From IMG/VR virus record IMGVR_UViG_3300021092_002271, positions 1-22,768 of that record: a stretch of 22,768 nucleotides of DNA; one strand, written 5' to 3'. Both the position numbers and the translations under genes were made by a program. Below, one piece after another: positions 1-7,084 of the stretch. Source of the DNA: a virus. Each line of letters begins with the position of its first letter. Positions within the stretch are counted from its first letter, which is position 1. The notes beneath the pieces were generated by a model. The model had not been told where the DNA came from and did not search any database. It worked only from the letters and a program-made list of their open reading frames with translations.

Positions 1-137
1 GGACCAAAGGTTACGTCAAATGCGAAACCACTATCGCTATGACCAAGCAGCAGGCTCTCAACTACGCAGAGACTATCCGATCTGCGGTCAACGATGTAGA
101 AACTTTCGAGAAAGCACAGAAGAATGACTCCCAGTAA
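1..137 (+). CDS. 3' end of an unidentified protein (partial)
   Basis: An open frame enters the window (first full codon at base 3) and ends with TAA at 135-137, giving about 44 C-terminal residues. They are hydrophilic and look helical (TKQQALNYAETIRSA, then FEKAQKNDSQ at the end). Codon choice (CTC, ATC, GTC) resembles the next genes, which favours this frame over the other open one. It overlaps the next start by 14 bp, as expected for translationally coupled phage genes. I do not recognise the family from this fragment. Confidence 0.55.
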   Translation, partial: TKGYVKCETTIAMTKQQALNYAETIRSAVNDVETFEKAQKNDSQ

Positions 138-690
138 AAGCCCAGATCGGCATACCTTCCAACGAGAGGGCTATGAGAAGCGCCAGGCTGAAAAAGGCGA
201 GCCTGTCAACGACGATTATCTCGATATGTTCGCCAAGATCATCGAGGATCACAATTGCAAATGGGACGATCCTCAAAGCAAAGAACAGAATATGGAGTGG
301 GATTTGGTTACCACAGATTGGATCCTAGCCAAGGTCCGTGCCGACGAAGCCTACGCACAGAATTTGTATGCGGCTATGTGTAATAACGGTTTCATTAAAC
401 TGGAAGTGATCCCCGTGCTAAAAGGAGAAGAATGGTCTTGCTCCTGGCGCTATGCCGGAGGCATCGTCGCGGACATGCGGCAAGAAGGAGATTACATCGA
501 TTGGTATTGCTCTGGTATCCGAGATACCTTCTATGCCGACACCAAAGACTATACCGAAGAACAATTAGCTAGATTAGACATAACTAAAAGATATGTAGGC
601 GAAGGTTGCATCACCGACGAGATCCGGACAGATCTCCAGCGTCTTGGTTGGGCGGTGGCGCCCGATGGAGATTGGCAAAACTTTGAATAG
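124..690 (+). CDS. Conserved phage-type protein of unknown function, 188 aa
   Basis: This acidic soluble protein has no signal peptide or membrane segment. The first 30 residues are polar and probably disordered. A folded core follows, with a Trp/Cys-rich stretch around residues 103-130 (EEWSCSWRYAGG, then GDYIDWYCSG). Cysteines are at 45, 86, 106, 129 and 162 and do not form an obvious zinc knuckle. ATG 124 is the first start in frame; the next ATG, at about 227, would remove the polar leader. The core resembles conserved hypothetical proteins I associate with marine T4-like phages, but no function is known to me. It sits upstream of another small unknown gene, separated by a short gap with an AGGAG sequence. 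Confidence 0.75.
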   Translation: MTPSKSPDRHTFQREGYEKRQAEKGEPVNDDYLDMFAKIIEDHNCKWDDPQSKEQNMEWDLVTTDWILAKVRADEAYAQNLYAAMCNNGFIKLEVIPVLKGEEWSCSWRYAGGIVADMRQEGDYIDWYCSGIRDTFYADTKDYTEEQLARLDITKRYVGEGCITDEIRTDLQRLGWAVAPDGDWQNFE

Positions 691-707
691 GAGATAAGTG
701 AAACAAA

Positions 708-899
708 ATGACCTGGGAACTATACGAGGTCTGGTCCGACACAGATGGACATGAAGAATTGGTAGACACTACCAAAAGCCGTAAAGAAGCACAGGCACTA
801 GCCAAAAAAACCTTGAACGAGGGCGCAGACGAAGTTTGGATCTGCCGAGAAACCGGAGACGGGGACTACGAAGAAGTGGATCGATTGACAAATGCCTAG
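708..899 (+). CDS. Small acidic protein of unknown function, 63 aa
   Basis: A short, strongly acidic protein that starts MTWELYEVWSDTDGHEELV and ends DYEEVDRLTNA. The pattern suggests two beta strands around a helix (SRKEAQALAKKTLNEG). AGGAG at 690-694 precedes the ATG at a rather long spacing. The stop codon at 897-899 lies inside the spacer of the sigma70 promoter for the next gene. It has no recognisable domain. Length, codon use and tight spacing support it as a real gene. Confidence 0.65.
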   Translation: MTWELYEVWSDTDGHEELVDTTKSRKEAQALAKKTLNEGADEVWICRETGDGDYEEVDRLTNA

Positions 900-913
900 C
901 CAGGCAGTATAAT
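885..913 (+). promoter_or_regulatory. Perfect sigma70 consensus promoter (early type)
   Basis: TTGACA at 885-890, a 17-bp spacer, and TATAAT at 908-913: a 12/12 consensus match at optimal spacing. The predicted start is an A near 920, giving a 26-nt leader that carries AAGGAG (931-936) before ATG 946. The spacer contains a small dyad, TGCCT-N4-AGGCA (893-906), which could be an operator or chance. Unmodified host polymerase should recognise this promoter, which suggests early expression of the 394-aa protein. Confidence 0.85.
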
Positions 914-945
914 TATTATATTAACTAGACAAGGAGCAGATCTAA

Positions 946-2130
946 ATGGCTGGCAAATCCAATCGTAAAAATTCCATCGCCGCATTGAAAACCGTACATC
1001 GCGAAAAACGAGTGCGTGATCTCAGTCCGAAATGGGATGGACAGGAAACTTGGACTACCGATCAGTTTCTAAAGTTTTTCAAAGACAGCATGGACTATTA
1101 TCGTTTGGAAAAGTCTAACAAGGATCTCAAGCCCGAAGTGATCAATTGGATGGGCACAAACGGCTATACCAAGGACCAGATCAAGGCCTTTAAAGATACT
1201 AAAGATCACCGCTGTAACAATACCACAGGTGCTATCGCAGCCAATCTCAATCGTGGCATGCCACCGGTACGCAGTGATTTCAACAATGGCAAGAATACCG
1301 CGCTTTGGTTAGGCAATCAGATCACAGAAATCCTAGAAGCAGGCAAGAATGACTACGAACTCGAAGTCGTAGACAACAGGCCCGCGGTTCCGCAGATCTC
1401 TATCCAGGATCGCTTGCGAGAAGCATCATATGCCATGACAGACGAAATCGAAGAGGCGCTGGATAGTTTCAGCCGAGATTATGAAAATTTCAATCCTAAA
1501 CAGTTCAAAGTGCTGAATCTGCTCAAAGGCAAGCAGGCCAAAGCCGCACACGCTCGTATTATCCGCGATATCTATGCTTCGCAGTTAGCAGAATACGAAG
1601 AAGTCCTAGAAGGGTCGTGTCCACAACTCAAAGAGGGCTATGCTCATATCTCTAAGAAAAACATCAAGAAAATCATCGAATTCTATCAAGAAATCACCAC
1701 AGCCTGCGAAATGTTGATGCAGGAAGCCAAGGTCAATAAAAAACCTCGGGTCCGCAAGGCTGTGCCCACCGAGAAAATCGTAGCCAAACTCAAATACTGC
1801 AAGAGCAACGAGCCTATGAAACTAGTTTCCGTGAATCCCACAGAGATCGTAGGCAGCAAAGAACTGTGGATCTACAACACCAAAACCCGCAAACTAGGCA
1901 AATATGTAGCCGCAGAGTACCAAGAATTAACGGTCAAGGGCACATCTATCGTCAATTTCGATGCTAATCTCAGCAAACAGAAAAATCTGCGCAGGCCCGA
2001 AGAGCAACTCAAAGAGTTCAAGGCCGCGGGCAAAGTGGCTCTACGACGGTTCCTAGAAGATATCAAAGCCGTAGATATCAAACTCAACGGACGCATCAAC
2101 GAAGACACTGTGCTGTTGAAAGTACAATAA
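946..2130 (+). CDS. Conserved phage protein of unknown function, 394 aa
   Basis: A soluble, Lys/Glu-rich, mostly helical protein. The N-terminus is basic (MAGKSNRKNSIAALK), followed by a segment with aromatic and polar residues (WTTDQFLKFFKDSMDYY), a long helical middle (about residues 150-265), and a beta-rich C-terminus with ELWIYNTKTRKLGKYVA and a final LNGRINEDTVLLKVQ. The start is well supported: AAGGAG lies 9 bp upstream and a perfect sigma70 promoter lies just before it. It resembles a conserved hypothetical family of marine T4-like phages, but I know no assigned role. The early-type promoter argues against a purely structural role; takeover of host functions or nucleic-acid handling is possible but is only inference. 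Confidence 0.85.
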   Translation: MAGKSNRKNSIAALKTVHREKRVRDLSPKWDGQETWTTDQFLKFFKDSMDYYRLEKSNKDLKPEVINWMGTNGYTKDQIKAFKDTKDHRCNNTTGAIAANLNRGMPPVRSDFNNGKNTALWLGNQITEILEAGKNDYELEVVDNRPAVPQISIQDRLREASYAMTDEIEEALDSFSRDYENFNPKQFKVLNLLKGKQAKAAHARIIRDIYASQLAEYEEVLEGSCPQLKEGYAHISKKNIKKIIEFYQEITTACEMLMQEAKVNKKPRVRKAVPTEKIVAKLKYCKSNEPMKLVSVNPTEIVGSKELWIYNTKTRKLGKYVAAEYQELTVKGTSIVNFDANLSKQKNLRRPEEQLKEFKAAGKVALRRFLEDIKAVDIKLNGRINEDTVLLKVQ

Positions 2131-2147
2131 TGATTATTTTAAGGATT

Positions 2148-2155
2148 GATAAATA
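2148..2155 (+). promoter_or_regulatory. T4-type late promoter motif fused to the start codon
   Basis: GATAAATA at 2148-2155 differs from the T4 late consensus TATAAATA at one position and is followed by CT, as in many T4 late promoters. If the last A is position -6, as in T4, transcription would begin exactly at A2161 of the ATG. No Shine-Dalgarno lies at a usable distance. A leaderless transcript is predicted. Confidence 0.6.
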
Positions 2156-2160
2156 CTGGT

Positions 2161-3036
2161 ATGAACAATACCAATCTCGATCAATCCTTGACAGATCTCA
2201 ATAAAATAATCAAAGATCTGGCGGCTGCCGCACACCAGCCCGTAGCGCAAGAAGTAACACAATTTCTAGAGTTTAGAGCCAAAAAAGGCGAGAATAACAA
2301 TGGTAAGGGTGTTATCTGGAGCGGTGATGGATACACCAAACAATTCATTTTTGCCGCCAATCCAGACAAATTTTTCAGTTCTGAAAGCATCGATCTAAAC
2401 AAAGGCAAATCTCTAAGCATAGGAAATGTAAAAGTATTAGATGAAAAAGAACTGGGTCCTAACGTAGTAAAAAGCAATCTACAACAGGTCGGACGATTAA
2501 AAGGTTTGATCGTCGACGGTTCTGTCAGTATCAATCAATATCTTATCTACAATGCCGCCACTGATCGATTGGGCATCGGAACAGAGGCTCCTAATGCTGC
2601 CTTATCTGTGGCTGAAAATGCCATAGAAGTGATGCTGGGGACCAACGACGAATTTCATGGTATGGTTGGCACTTATGCATCTACTGATTTTGATATCGTC
2701 ACGGATAATACCACTAGAATCAATATCGGCGCCAATGGAAACATCCTATTAGGTAATTTTTCCAGAAATCCCATACAGGTTTCTATCAATGGTAAATTAT
2801 CTATAGGCGTTAAGAATCCAGATCCCACAGTAGATTTACATGTGGCAGGATCAGTGAGGTTCGCCAATCATCTCCAAACATATGGAGCAGCACCTCCCAG
2901 TGAAGGCACACATGCAATGGGCGATATCGTATGGAATAGTTCTCCAAGAGTCGGTGCTGGAATTGGTTGGGTTTGTCTGAGAGCAGGCAGCCCAGGTGCC
3001 TGGTATCCCTTCGGCGAAATCAAAGAAAGAGGTTAA
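2161..3036 (+). CDS. Fibre-like virion structural protein, 291 aa
   Basis: The N-terminal third is helical. From about residue 125 the chain has the repetitive beta signature of phage fibre or baseplate appendage proteins: DRLGIGTEAPNAALSV, then INIGANGNILLGN, then LSIGVKNPDPTVDLHVAGSV. The C-terminus (GDIVWNSSP, GWVCLRAGSPGAWYPFGEI) is a terminal module I associate with marine phage structural proteins. I chose ATG 2161 over a TTG at 2146 because the late promoter motif lies between them and would leave the TTG outside the mRNA. Assembly into the virion is inferred; the exact position on the particle is unknown. The next gene starts 1 nt after its stop codon. Confidence 0.72.
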   Translation: MNNTNLDQSLTDLNKIIKDLAAAAHQPVAQEVTQFLEFRAKKGENNNGKGVIWSGDGYTKQFIFAANPDKFFSSESIDLNKGKSLSIGNVKVLDEKELGPNVVKSNLQQVGRLKGLIVDGSVSINQYLIYNAATDRLGIGTEAPNAALSVAENAIEVMLGTNDEFHGMVGTYASTDFDIVTDNTTRINIGANGNILLGNFSRNPIQVSINGKLSIGVKNPDPTVDLHVAGSVRFANHLQTYGAAPPSEGTHAMGDIVWNSSPRVGAGIGWVCLRAGSPGAWYPFGEIKERG

Positions 3037-3037
3037 T

Positions 3038-3700
3038 ATGCAGGCCCTAGCGATAGGGAACGGCGAAAGCCGTCGCAACATTGATATCAGTAGTTTTCAA
3101 AATCACACATTAATTGGTTGCAATGCCATACACAGAGAGTTTCAAGTAGATCATCTCATCTGTTGCGATCAACGCATGGTGCGAGAAGCCGTCGAAAATC
3201 CAAACACAATCAATACTACTATCTATGTCCGGGATCTATGGTATCATTATTTCCGGAAGATACGCAAAAATAAAAATATAAGCCTACTGCCCGATCTTCC
3301 ATACAAAGGAGATCGTAGACACGACCAACCTATACATTGGGGGAGTGGTTGTTACGCTGTGTTATTGGCTGCATTATTAGAGCATCGGGAGGTTTCTATG
3401 ATAGGGTTTGATCTCTATGCCAGGGAAGATCGAGTAAACAATATTTACAAGGGCACTGCTAATTATGCTGGAATAAATTCGTCTCCGGTTGATCCAGCCT
3501 ATTGGGTTTATCAAATAGGACAGGTCTTCCATTATTTTCCCGATACTATTTTTAACATCTATAATTTTAGAGAATGGTCTATCCCGAAAGATTGGCAAAA
3601 AAATAACGTTCAGTTAATACCTATAAATATTGACACAGCATTCAATACATCTTATAATAATTCATCAGCGGTCTTCAATGGCATTCACCCCGCTTTATAA
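3038..3700 (+). CDS. Rossmann-type GNGESR protein, possibly sugar- or pterin-diphosphate-related, 220 aa
   Basis: It opens with a short beta strand and glycine loop (LAIGNGESR, residues 4-12), then LIGCNAIHREF, VDHLICCDQRM and later VSMIGFDLY. This pattern resembles the GNGPS nucleotide-binding loop of the DUF115/MptE-like and sialyltransferase-like Rossmann families, but the match is loose and the reaction is unknown. AAAGAAAGAGG precedes ATG 3038, which I preferred to an in-frame ATG inside the upstream gene. Lying between a fibre gene and an operon with KdsA and a glycosyltransferase, it could take part in glycan transfer. Its 3' end houses a late-type motif and a perfect sigma70 promoter for the next operon. 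Confidence 0.65.
   Translation: MQALAIGNGESRRNIDISSFQNHTLIGCNAIHREFQVDHLICCDQRMVREAVENPNTINTTIYVRDLWYHYFRKIRKNKNISLLPDLPYKGDRRHDQPIHWGSGCYAVLLAALLEHREVSMIGFDLYAREDRVNNIYKGTANYAGINSSPVDPAYWVYQIGQVFHYFPDTIFNIYNFREWSIPKDWQKNNVQLIPINIDTAFNTSYNNSSAVFNGIHPAL
3622..3629 (+). promoter_or_regulatory. Perfect T4 late promoter octamer inside the upstream gene
   Basis: TATAAATA at 3622-3629 is an exact match to the T4 late consensus. It directly abuts the TTGACA of the sigma70 promoter that follows. It could let the queD operon be read late as well as early. It lies in an AT-rich coding stretch, so chance is possible. Confidence 0.4.
3630..3658 (+). promoter_or_regulatory. Perfect sigma70 consensus promoter for the queD-dadA-kdsA-GT operon
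   Basis: TTGACA at 3630-3635, 17-bp spacer, TATAAT at 3653-3658, matching consensus at 12/12. The predicted start is near 3665, giving a leader of about 80 nt to ATG 3746, which has AAGGAG at 3733-3738. The promoter is inside the last 25 codons of the preceding gene. Confidence 0.8.
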
Positions 3701-3745
3701 ATTCTGCATGTCATCAAACTTGCTCATTTATAAAGGAGACTAGAG

Positions 3746-4252
3746 ATGGCAAATTTCCAACCAGTGACATACAAATATGTCAGCACCAAAGAATATCACG
3801 ATTCATTTCCCTGTGCTTATCGACAATGGCGTGCCGATAGTCACTGCAATCTGATACACGGTTACAGTTTTTCGATGAAGTTTAATTTCGGAACCGACGA
3901 CCTCGATGTACGTAATTGGGCTGCTGACTATGGCGGACTCAAAGAATTAAAAGGTATCCTCGAAGATCAGTTTGACCATACGCTTCTTGTGGCTGAAGAC
4001 GATCCTGAACTCGAAACATTTAAACTTCTGCAAGAAAAGAAAATGGCCAAACTTACTATACTTCCTCGACTAGGGTGCGAAGGTTTGGCAGACATGCTGT
4101 ACAAATATGTCAACGGTGTTTATATCCCCGATATGTGGGGGGCAGGAGAAGCAGAAAGACTTTGGTGTTTCCGCGTAGAAGTGAGAGAAACTCAGAGCAA
4201 CATGGCTTTCCGAGAAGGTCATAGATGTTGGAATGAAGAGTTGTTAGGATGA
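3746..4252 (+). CDS. QueD / 6-pyruvoyl-tetrahydropterin synthase-like protein with altered zinc site, 168 aa
   Basis: T-fold enzyme of the PTPS/QueD family, which acts on 7,8-dihydroneopterin triphosphate to make 6-carboxytetrahydropterin (7-deazaguanine pathway) or 6-pyruvoyltetrahydropterin. Recognisable positions are the catalytic-Cys motif C34-N-L-I-H38-G, D61-Y-G-G-L-K, D77-H78 of the catalytic dyad, E112 and substrate-binding E148. In canonical enzymes zinc is held by three His, in AAHR and HGH. Here the first aligns with Y25 (CAYR) and the third with Y40 (HGY), leaving only H38. H18 and H33 lie nearby and might compensate. Good AAGGAG 8 bp before ATG. Its stop overlaps the dadA-like start (ATGA). 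No other queuosine or deazaguanine gene is visible, so the product is uncertain. Confidence 0.82.
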   Translation: MANFQPVTYKYVSTKEYHDSFPCAYRQWRADSHCNLIHGYSFSMKFNFGTDDLDVRNWAADYGGLKELKGILEDQFDHTLLVAEDDPELETFKLLQEKKMAKLTILPRLGCEGLADMLYKYVNGVYIPDMWGAGEAERLWCFRVEVRETQSNMAFREGHRCWNEELLG

Positions 4253-5430
4253 AGATAGCCGTAGTTGGTGCTGGTATCACAGGAATAACTGCCGCCTACT
4301 ACCTGGCAAAAGATGGTCACGAAGTAACAGTCTACGATCAAGAACCATATCCTGCGATGCGTACTAGCTATGCCAACGGAGGTCAAATATCTGTATCTAA
4401 TTCAGAAACTTGGAATACTTGGGCCAACGTCGCTAAGGGATTCAAATGGATGTTTACTCAAGATGCTCCTCTCTTGATACGTCCTGATCTAGATCTAGAC
4501 AAATATGCATGGCTGATGCGATTCCTATGGCACACGCTGAATGGTTCTCAGAGACAGAACACCATAGATACTATCAATCTAGGTCTAGAAGCTAGATCAT
4601 TGTACAAAGATATCATCCAATCGGAAGGGCTAGAGTTCGATCAGAGTTACTGTGGTATCTTGCACTTTTATAAAAATCAACGATATTTTGACGCCGCTGT
4701 TGACATCAAAGGCCTCTACGAAACCAACGGCAGCGAATGGGATATCGTAGATCTCGAGAAGATCATAGACATAGAACCCGCACTGAAATCCAGTTCCGGT
4801 ATCATAGGAGGAGCATGGACTGCCAGTGATTGGACTGGCGATATACATAAATTCTGCTACGATCTCTCAGAAACTATGACAGAAAAATATCAGGTAGAAT
4901 TCCAGTTCAACGTCAAAGTAGAAGATCTACAGGAATTGAAAGCCTACTATGATGCGGTGGTAGTCTCCAATGGTGTAGGCAGCGTAAAGTCCGCTAGAAT
5001 GGTCGGTGATGATCTGCCTATCTATCCTGTCAAAGGCTACAGCATAACCATTGAGCTCGATGACCAGAGTCTTGAACATGCCCCATCAGTCAGCCTGTTA
5101 GACGATGAAGCCAAGATCGTCACGGCGAAACTAGGTCGTAGATTGCGAGTAGCAGGCACTGCGGAGCTCTGTGGTGAGAATTACGATATACGGAGATCCA
5201 GGATCGAACCCCTGTTGAGATGGGTCCATGAAAATTTCCCCGAGATCAACACCTCTCAATATTCCAGTTGGGCCTGCCTGAGACCTATGACTCCAAACAT
5301 GATGCCCATAGTCCGGCAGAGCTCACGAGAACCTAAAATATTTTATCACACTGGACATGGTCATCTAGGGTGGACCATAAGTCCAGCCACAGCTAAAAAA
5401 TTGGTTAAATTATTATATGAAAAACTTTAA
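4249..5430 (+). CDS. D-amino acid dehydrogenase (DadA)-like FAD oxidoreductase, 393 aa
   Basis: Member of the DAO/GlyOx flavoprotein superfamily that oxidatively deaminates amines. The N-terminal FAD-binding Rossmann motif VVGAGITG (5-12) starts the chain, followed by SYANGGQIS (40-48), typical of DadA. The C-terminal half has [17 protein letters not shown]-x-CLRPMTPN and TGHGHLGWT (368-376), all characteristic of the DadA branch. Length is close to the roughly 410-430 aa of bacterial DadA. No signal peptide is present; DadA is usually a peripheral membrane enzyme feeding the quinone pool. It overlaps the QueD-like gene by 4 bp and kdsA by 14 bp. The true substrate (D-amino acid, glycine or an amino-sugar-like amine) cannot be read from sequence. 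Confidence 0.82.
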   Translation: MKIAVVGAGITGITAAYYLAKDGHEVTVYDQEPYPAMRTSYANGGQISVSNSETWNTWANVAKGFKWMFTQDAPLLIRPDLDLDKYAWLMRFLWHTLNGSQRQNTIDTINLGLEARSLYKDIIQSEGLEFDQSYCGILHFYKNQRYFDAAVDIKGLYETNGSEWDIVDLEKIIDIEPALKSSSGIIGGAWTASDWTGDIHKFCYDLSETMTEKYQVEFQFNVKVEDLQELKAYYDAVVVSNGVGSVKSARMVGDDLPIYPVKGYSITIELDDQSLEHAPSVSLLDDEAKIVTAKLGRRLRVAGTAELCGENYDIRRSRIEPLLRWVHENFPEINTSQYSSWACLRPMTPNMMPIVRQSSREPKIFYHTGHGHLGWTISPATAKKLVKLLYEKL

Positions 5431-6241
5431 TATTGGCAAAACAGTGGCCAGCAATGAGAATAAAATTTTCCTCATCGCAGGCCCATGTCAAATAGAATCA
5501 GACACTCATGCTCAACATCTCGCAGGATCTATCAAAGAAATCTGCGACGAACTAGACATAGATCTCATATACAAAAGCAGTTTCGACAAAGCTAATAGAT
5601 CCAGCATCGATACCAAAAGAGGCGTAGGTATCGATCGAGGACTGCAGATATTAAATGATGTAAAAAAGAAATTTGATCTATCAATTTTAACAGACATACA
5701 CGAAACAAATCAGGCTACAGAAGTCGCTGCCGCAGGTGTTGATGTTCTACAGATTCCCGCTTTCCTGTGCCGGCAGACTGACCTATTGCTGGCTGCGGGC
5801 AAGACCGGATGCGCCATTAACGTAAAGAAAGGCCAGTTTCTCGCACCTCACGATATGAAGAACGTTGCTGAAAAAATCGCCTCCACTGGCAATGAAAGGA
5901 TAATGTTATGCGAAAGAGGTTACACTCATGGATACAATAACTTGGTTGTGGATATGCGTAGTCTACCCATTATGGCAAGCACCGGGTATCCGGTGGTCTT
6001 TGATGCCACACATTCTGTACAGCAGCCTGGAGGAATGGGAACGAAATCAGGCGGAGATCGCGAAATGGTGCCCTACCTGGCGAGGGCTGCTGTAGCCACG
6101 GGCTGTGTAGCAGGAGTGTTCATGGAAGTGCATGAGGATCCTGATCGTGCTCCTTCAGATGGTCCTAACATGGTCAATATAAAAAATCTCTATGAGATTT
6201 TAGAAAAATTGCTAGAAATTGATAAAATAGTAAAAATATAA
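5417..6241 (+). CDS. kdsA: 3-deoxy-8-phosphooctulonate (KDO-8-P) synthase, 274 aa
   Basis: Condenses phosphoenolpyruvate with arabinose-5-phosphate to KDO-8-phosphate, the precursor of the LPS inner-core sugar. It is a TIM barrel with family motifs AGPCQIES (21-28), [11 protein letters not shown] (53-63), [27 protein letters not shown] and [10 protein letters not shown]. Metal ligands of the metal-dependent class (C, H, E, D as in the Aquifex enzyme) fall at C24, H199, E237 and D248 with nearly the same spacings, so this should be the metal-dependent form, unlike E. coli KdsA, which has Asn at the Cys position. Full family length. Its start overlaps dadA by 14 bp and the glycosyltransferase follows without a gap. 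It has no evident Shine-Dalgarno and probably depends on coupling. Confidence 0.93.
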   Translation: MKNFNIGKTVASNENKIFLIAGPCQIESDTHAQHLAGSIKEICDELDIDLIYKSSFDKANRSSIDTKRGVGIDRGLQILNDVKKKFDLSILTDIHETNQATEVAAAGVDVLQIPAFLCRQTDLLLAAGKTGCAINVKKGQFLAPHDMKNVAEKIASTGNERIMLCERGYTHGYNNLVVDMRSLPIMASTGYPVVFDATHSVQQPGGMGTKSGGDREMVPYLARAAVATGCVAGVFMEVHEDPDRAPSDGPNMVNIKNLYEILEKLLEIDKIVKI

Positions 6242-7066
6242 ATGGAACACGATAGAGGTCTTCTTAAAGAAATCCTTAACAAGCAGCAATGGAAACATTA
6301 TAAAAGTACAGGAGAATTGCCTCCTGATTTCGTATATCCAGAAGCCGAACCTATCCCAACAGACCCTACGGATTTTATCACTGTGCTCTGCGTGAGATTC
6401 GGCAACAAATATGGTCCGGAGTATGTAGAAAAATTGCGTAACATGGTCGCTAGGCACTTAACGATACCATATGAGTTCTGCTGCCTCACAGATGACCAAC
6501 ATCCGATCGAAGGTGTGAGATCTATAATTAGACCCAACGAAGGTTACACTAAAGGTTGGTGGCACAAGGTTCATATGTTCGATCCCAATCTAGAGTTGAA
6601 AGGCAGAGTATTATATATGGATCTCGATGTTATCATACATGATAACATCAATAGATTAGTCGTTGGTCAAGAAAAACGCTTTATGGGAATCAGAGATTTC
6701 AATAGAAAATTCAATCCTAATTGGAATATCCTCAATAGTTCGGTGATGAGTTGGCCAGCAGGACTACATCCCGATATTTTTACTACCTTTAAAACTGATC
6801 CAAAAAAAGCCCAAAGATTACACGGGGATCAAGATTGGATCTGGCAGGTAGCCAAATCTCGCATTACCTTTTGGCCGGATCGATGGATACTTAGTTACAA
6901 GTGGGAAGTCAGAGATCGCAGTGAAATTTTATATTCGGGAATTCAGCGAACATTCAAATCTATAAGGAATGCTCCGATACCTAGAGATTGTTCGATATGT
7001 GTATTTCATGGAGATCCAAATCCCCATGATATAAAAGATCCATATGTTGTTGACAACTGGCGTTGA
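6242..7066 (+). CDS. GT8-like glycosyltransferase, 274 aa
   Basis: Metal-dependent GT-A fold transferase. It shows VLCVRFGNKYG (48-58), GWWHKVHMF (106-113), the DxD-type metal/nucleotide-sugar motif YMDLDVII (125-132), NSSVMSW (165-171), GDQDWIW (195-201) and a late HGDPNPHD (256-263) that could supply the His often seen near the end of GT8 enzymes. The ATG directly follows the kdsA stop (TAAATGG). The operon partner KdsA points to LPS or surface-glycan alteration, or to sugar attachment on a virion part; donor and acceptor are unknown. The 3' end carries the -35 and spacer of the uvsE promoter. Confidence 0.82.
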   Translation: MEHDRGLLKEILNKQQWKHYKSTGELPPDFVYPEAEPIPTDPTDFITVLCVRFGNKYGPEYVEKLRNMVARHLTIPYEFCCLTDDQHPIEGVRSIIRPNEGYTKGWWHKVHMFDPNLELKGRVLYMDLDVIIHDNINRLVVGQEKRFMGIRDFNRKFNPNWNILNSSVMSWPAGLHPDIFTTFKTDPKKAQRLHGDQDWIWQVAKSRITFWPDRWILSYKWEVRDRSEILYSGIQRTFKSIRNAPIPRDCSICVFHGDPNPHDIKDPYVVDNWR

Positions 7067-7078
7067 TCATAATATAAT
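7050..7078 (+). promoter_or_regulatory. Perfect sigma70 consensus promoter for uvsE
   Basis: TTGACA at 7050-7055, 17-bp spacer, TATAAT at 7073-7078, matching consensus at 12/12. With the usual 6 nt between -10 and +1, transcription starts at A7085, the first base of the uvsE ATG. No Shine-Dalgarno is present, so a leaderless mRNA is predicted. The stop codon of the glycosyltransferase lies in the spacer. Confidence 0.82.
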
Positions 7079-7084
7079 AATACT

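Noticed and set aside
1-2130. High frequency of GATC as a possible methylation signature
   Set aside because: GATC looks over-represented by eye, but frequent ATC Ile codons after G-ending codons and GAT-C junctions could explain it. No counts were computed.
2146-2160. TTG start extending the fibre-like protein by five residues
   Set aside because: It has AAGGA directly against it, without spacing, and lies upstream of the predicted late start, so it would not be in the mRNA.
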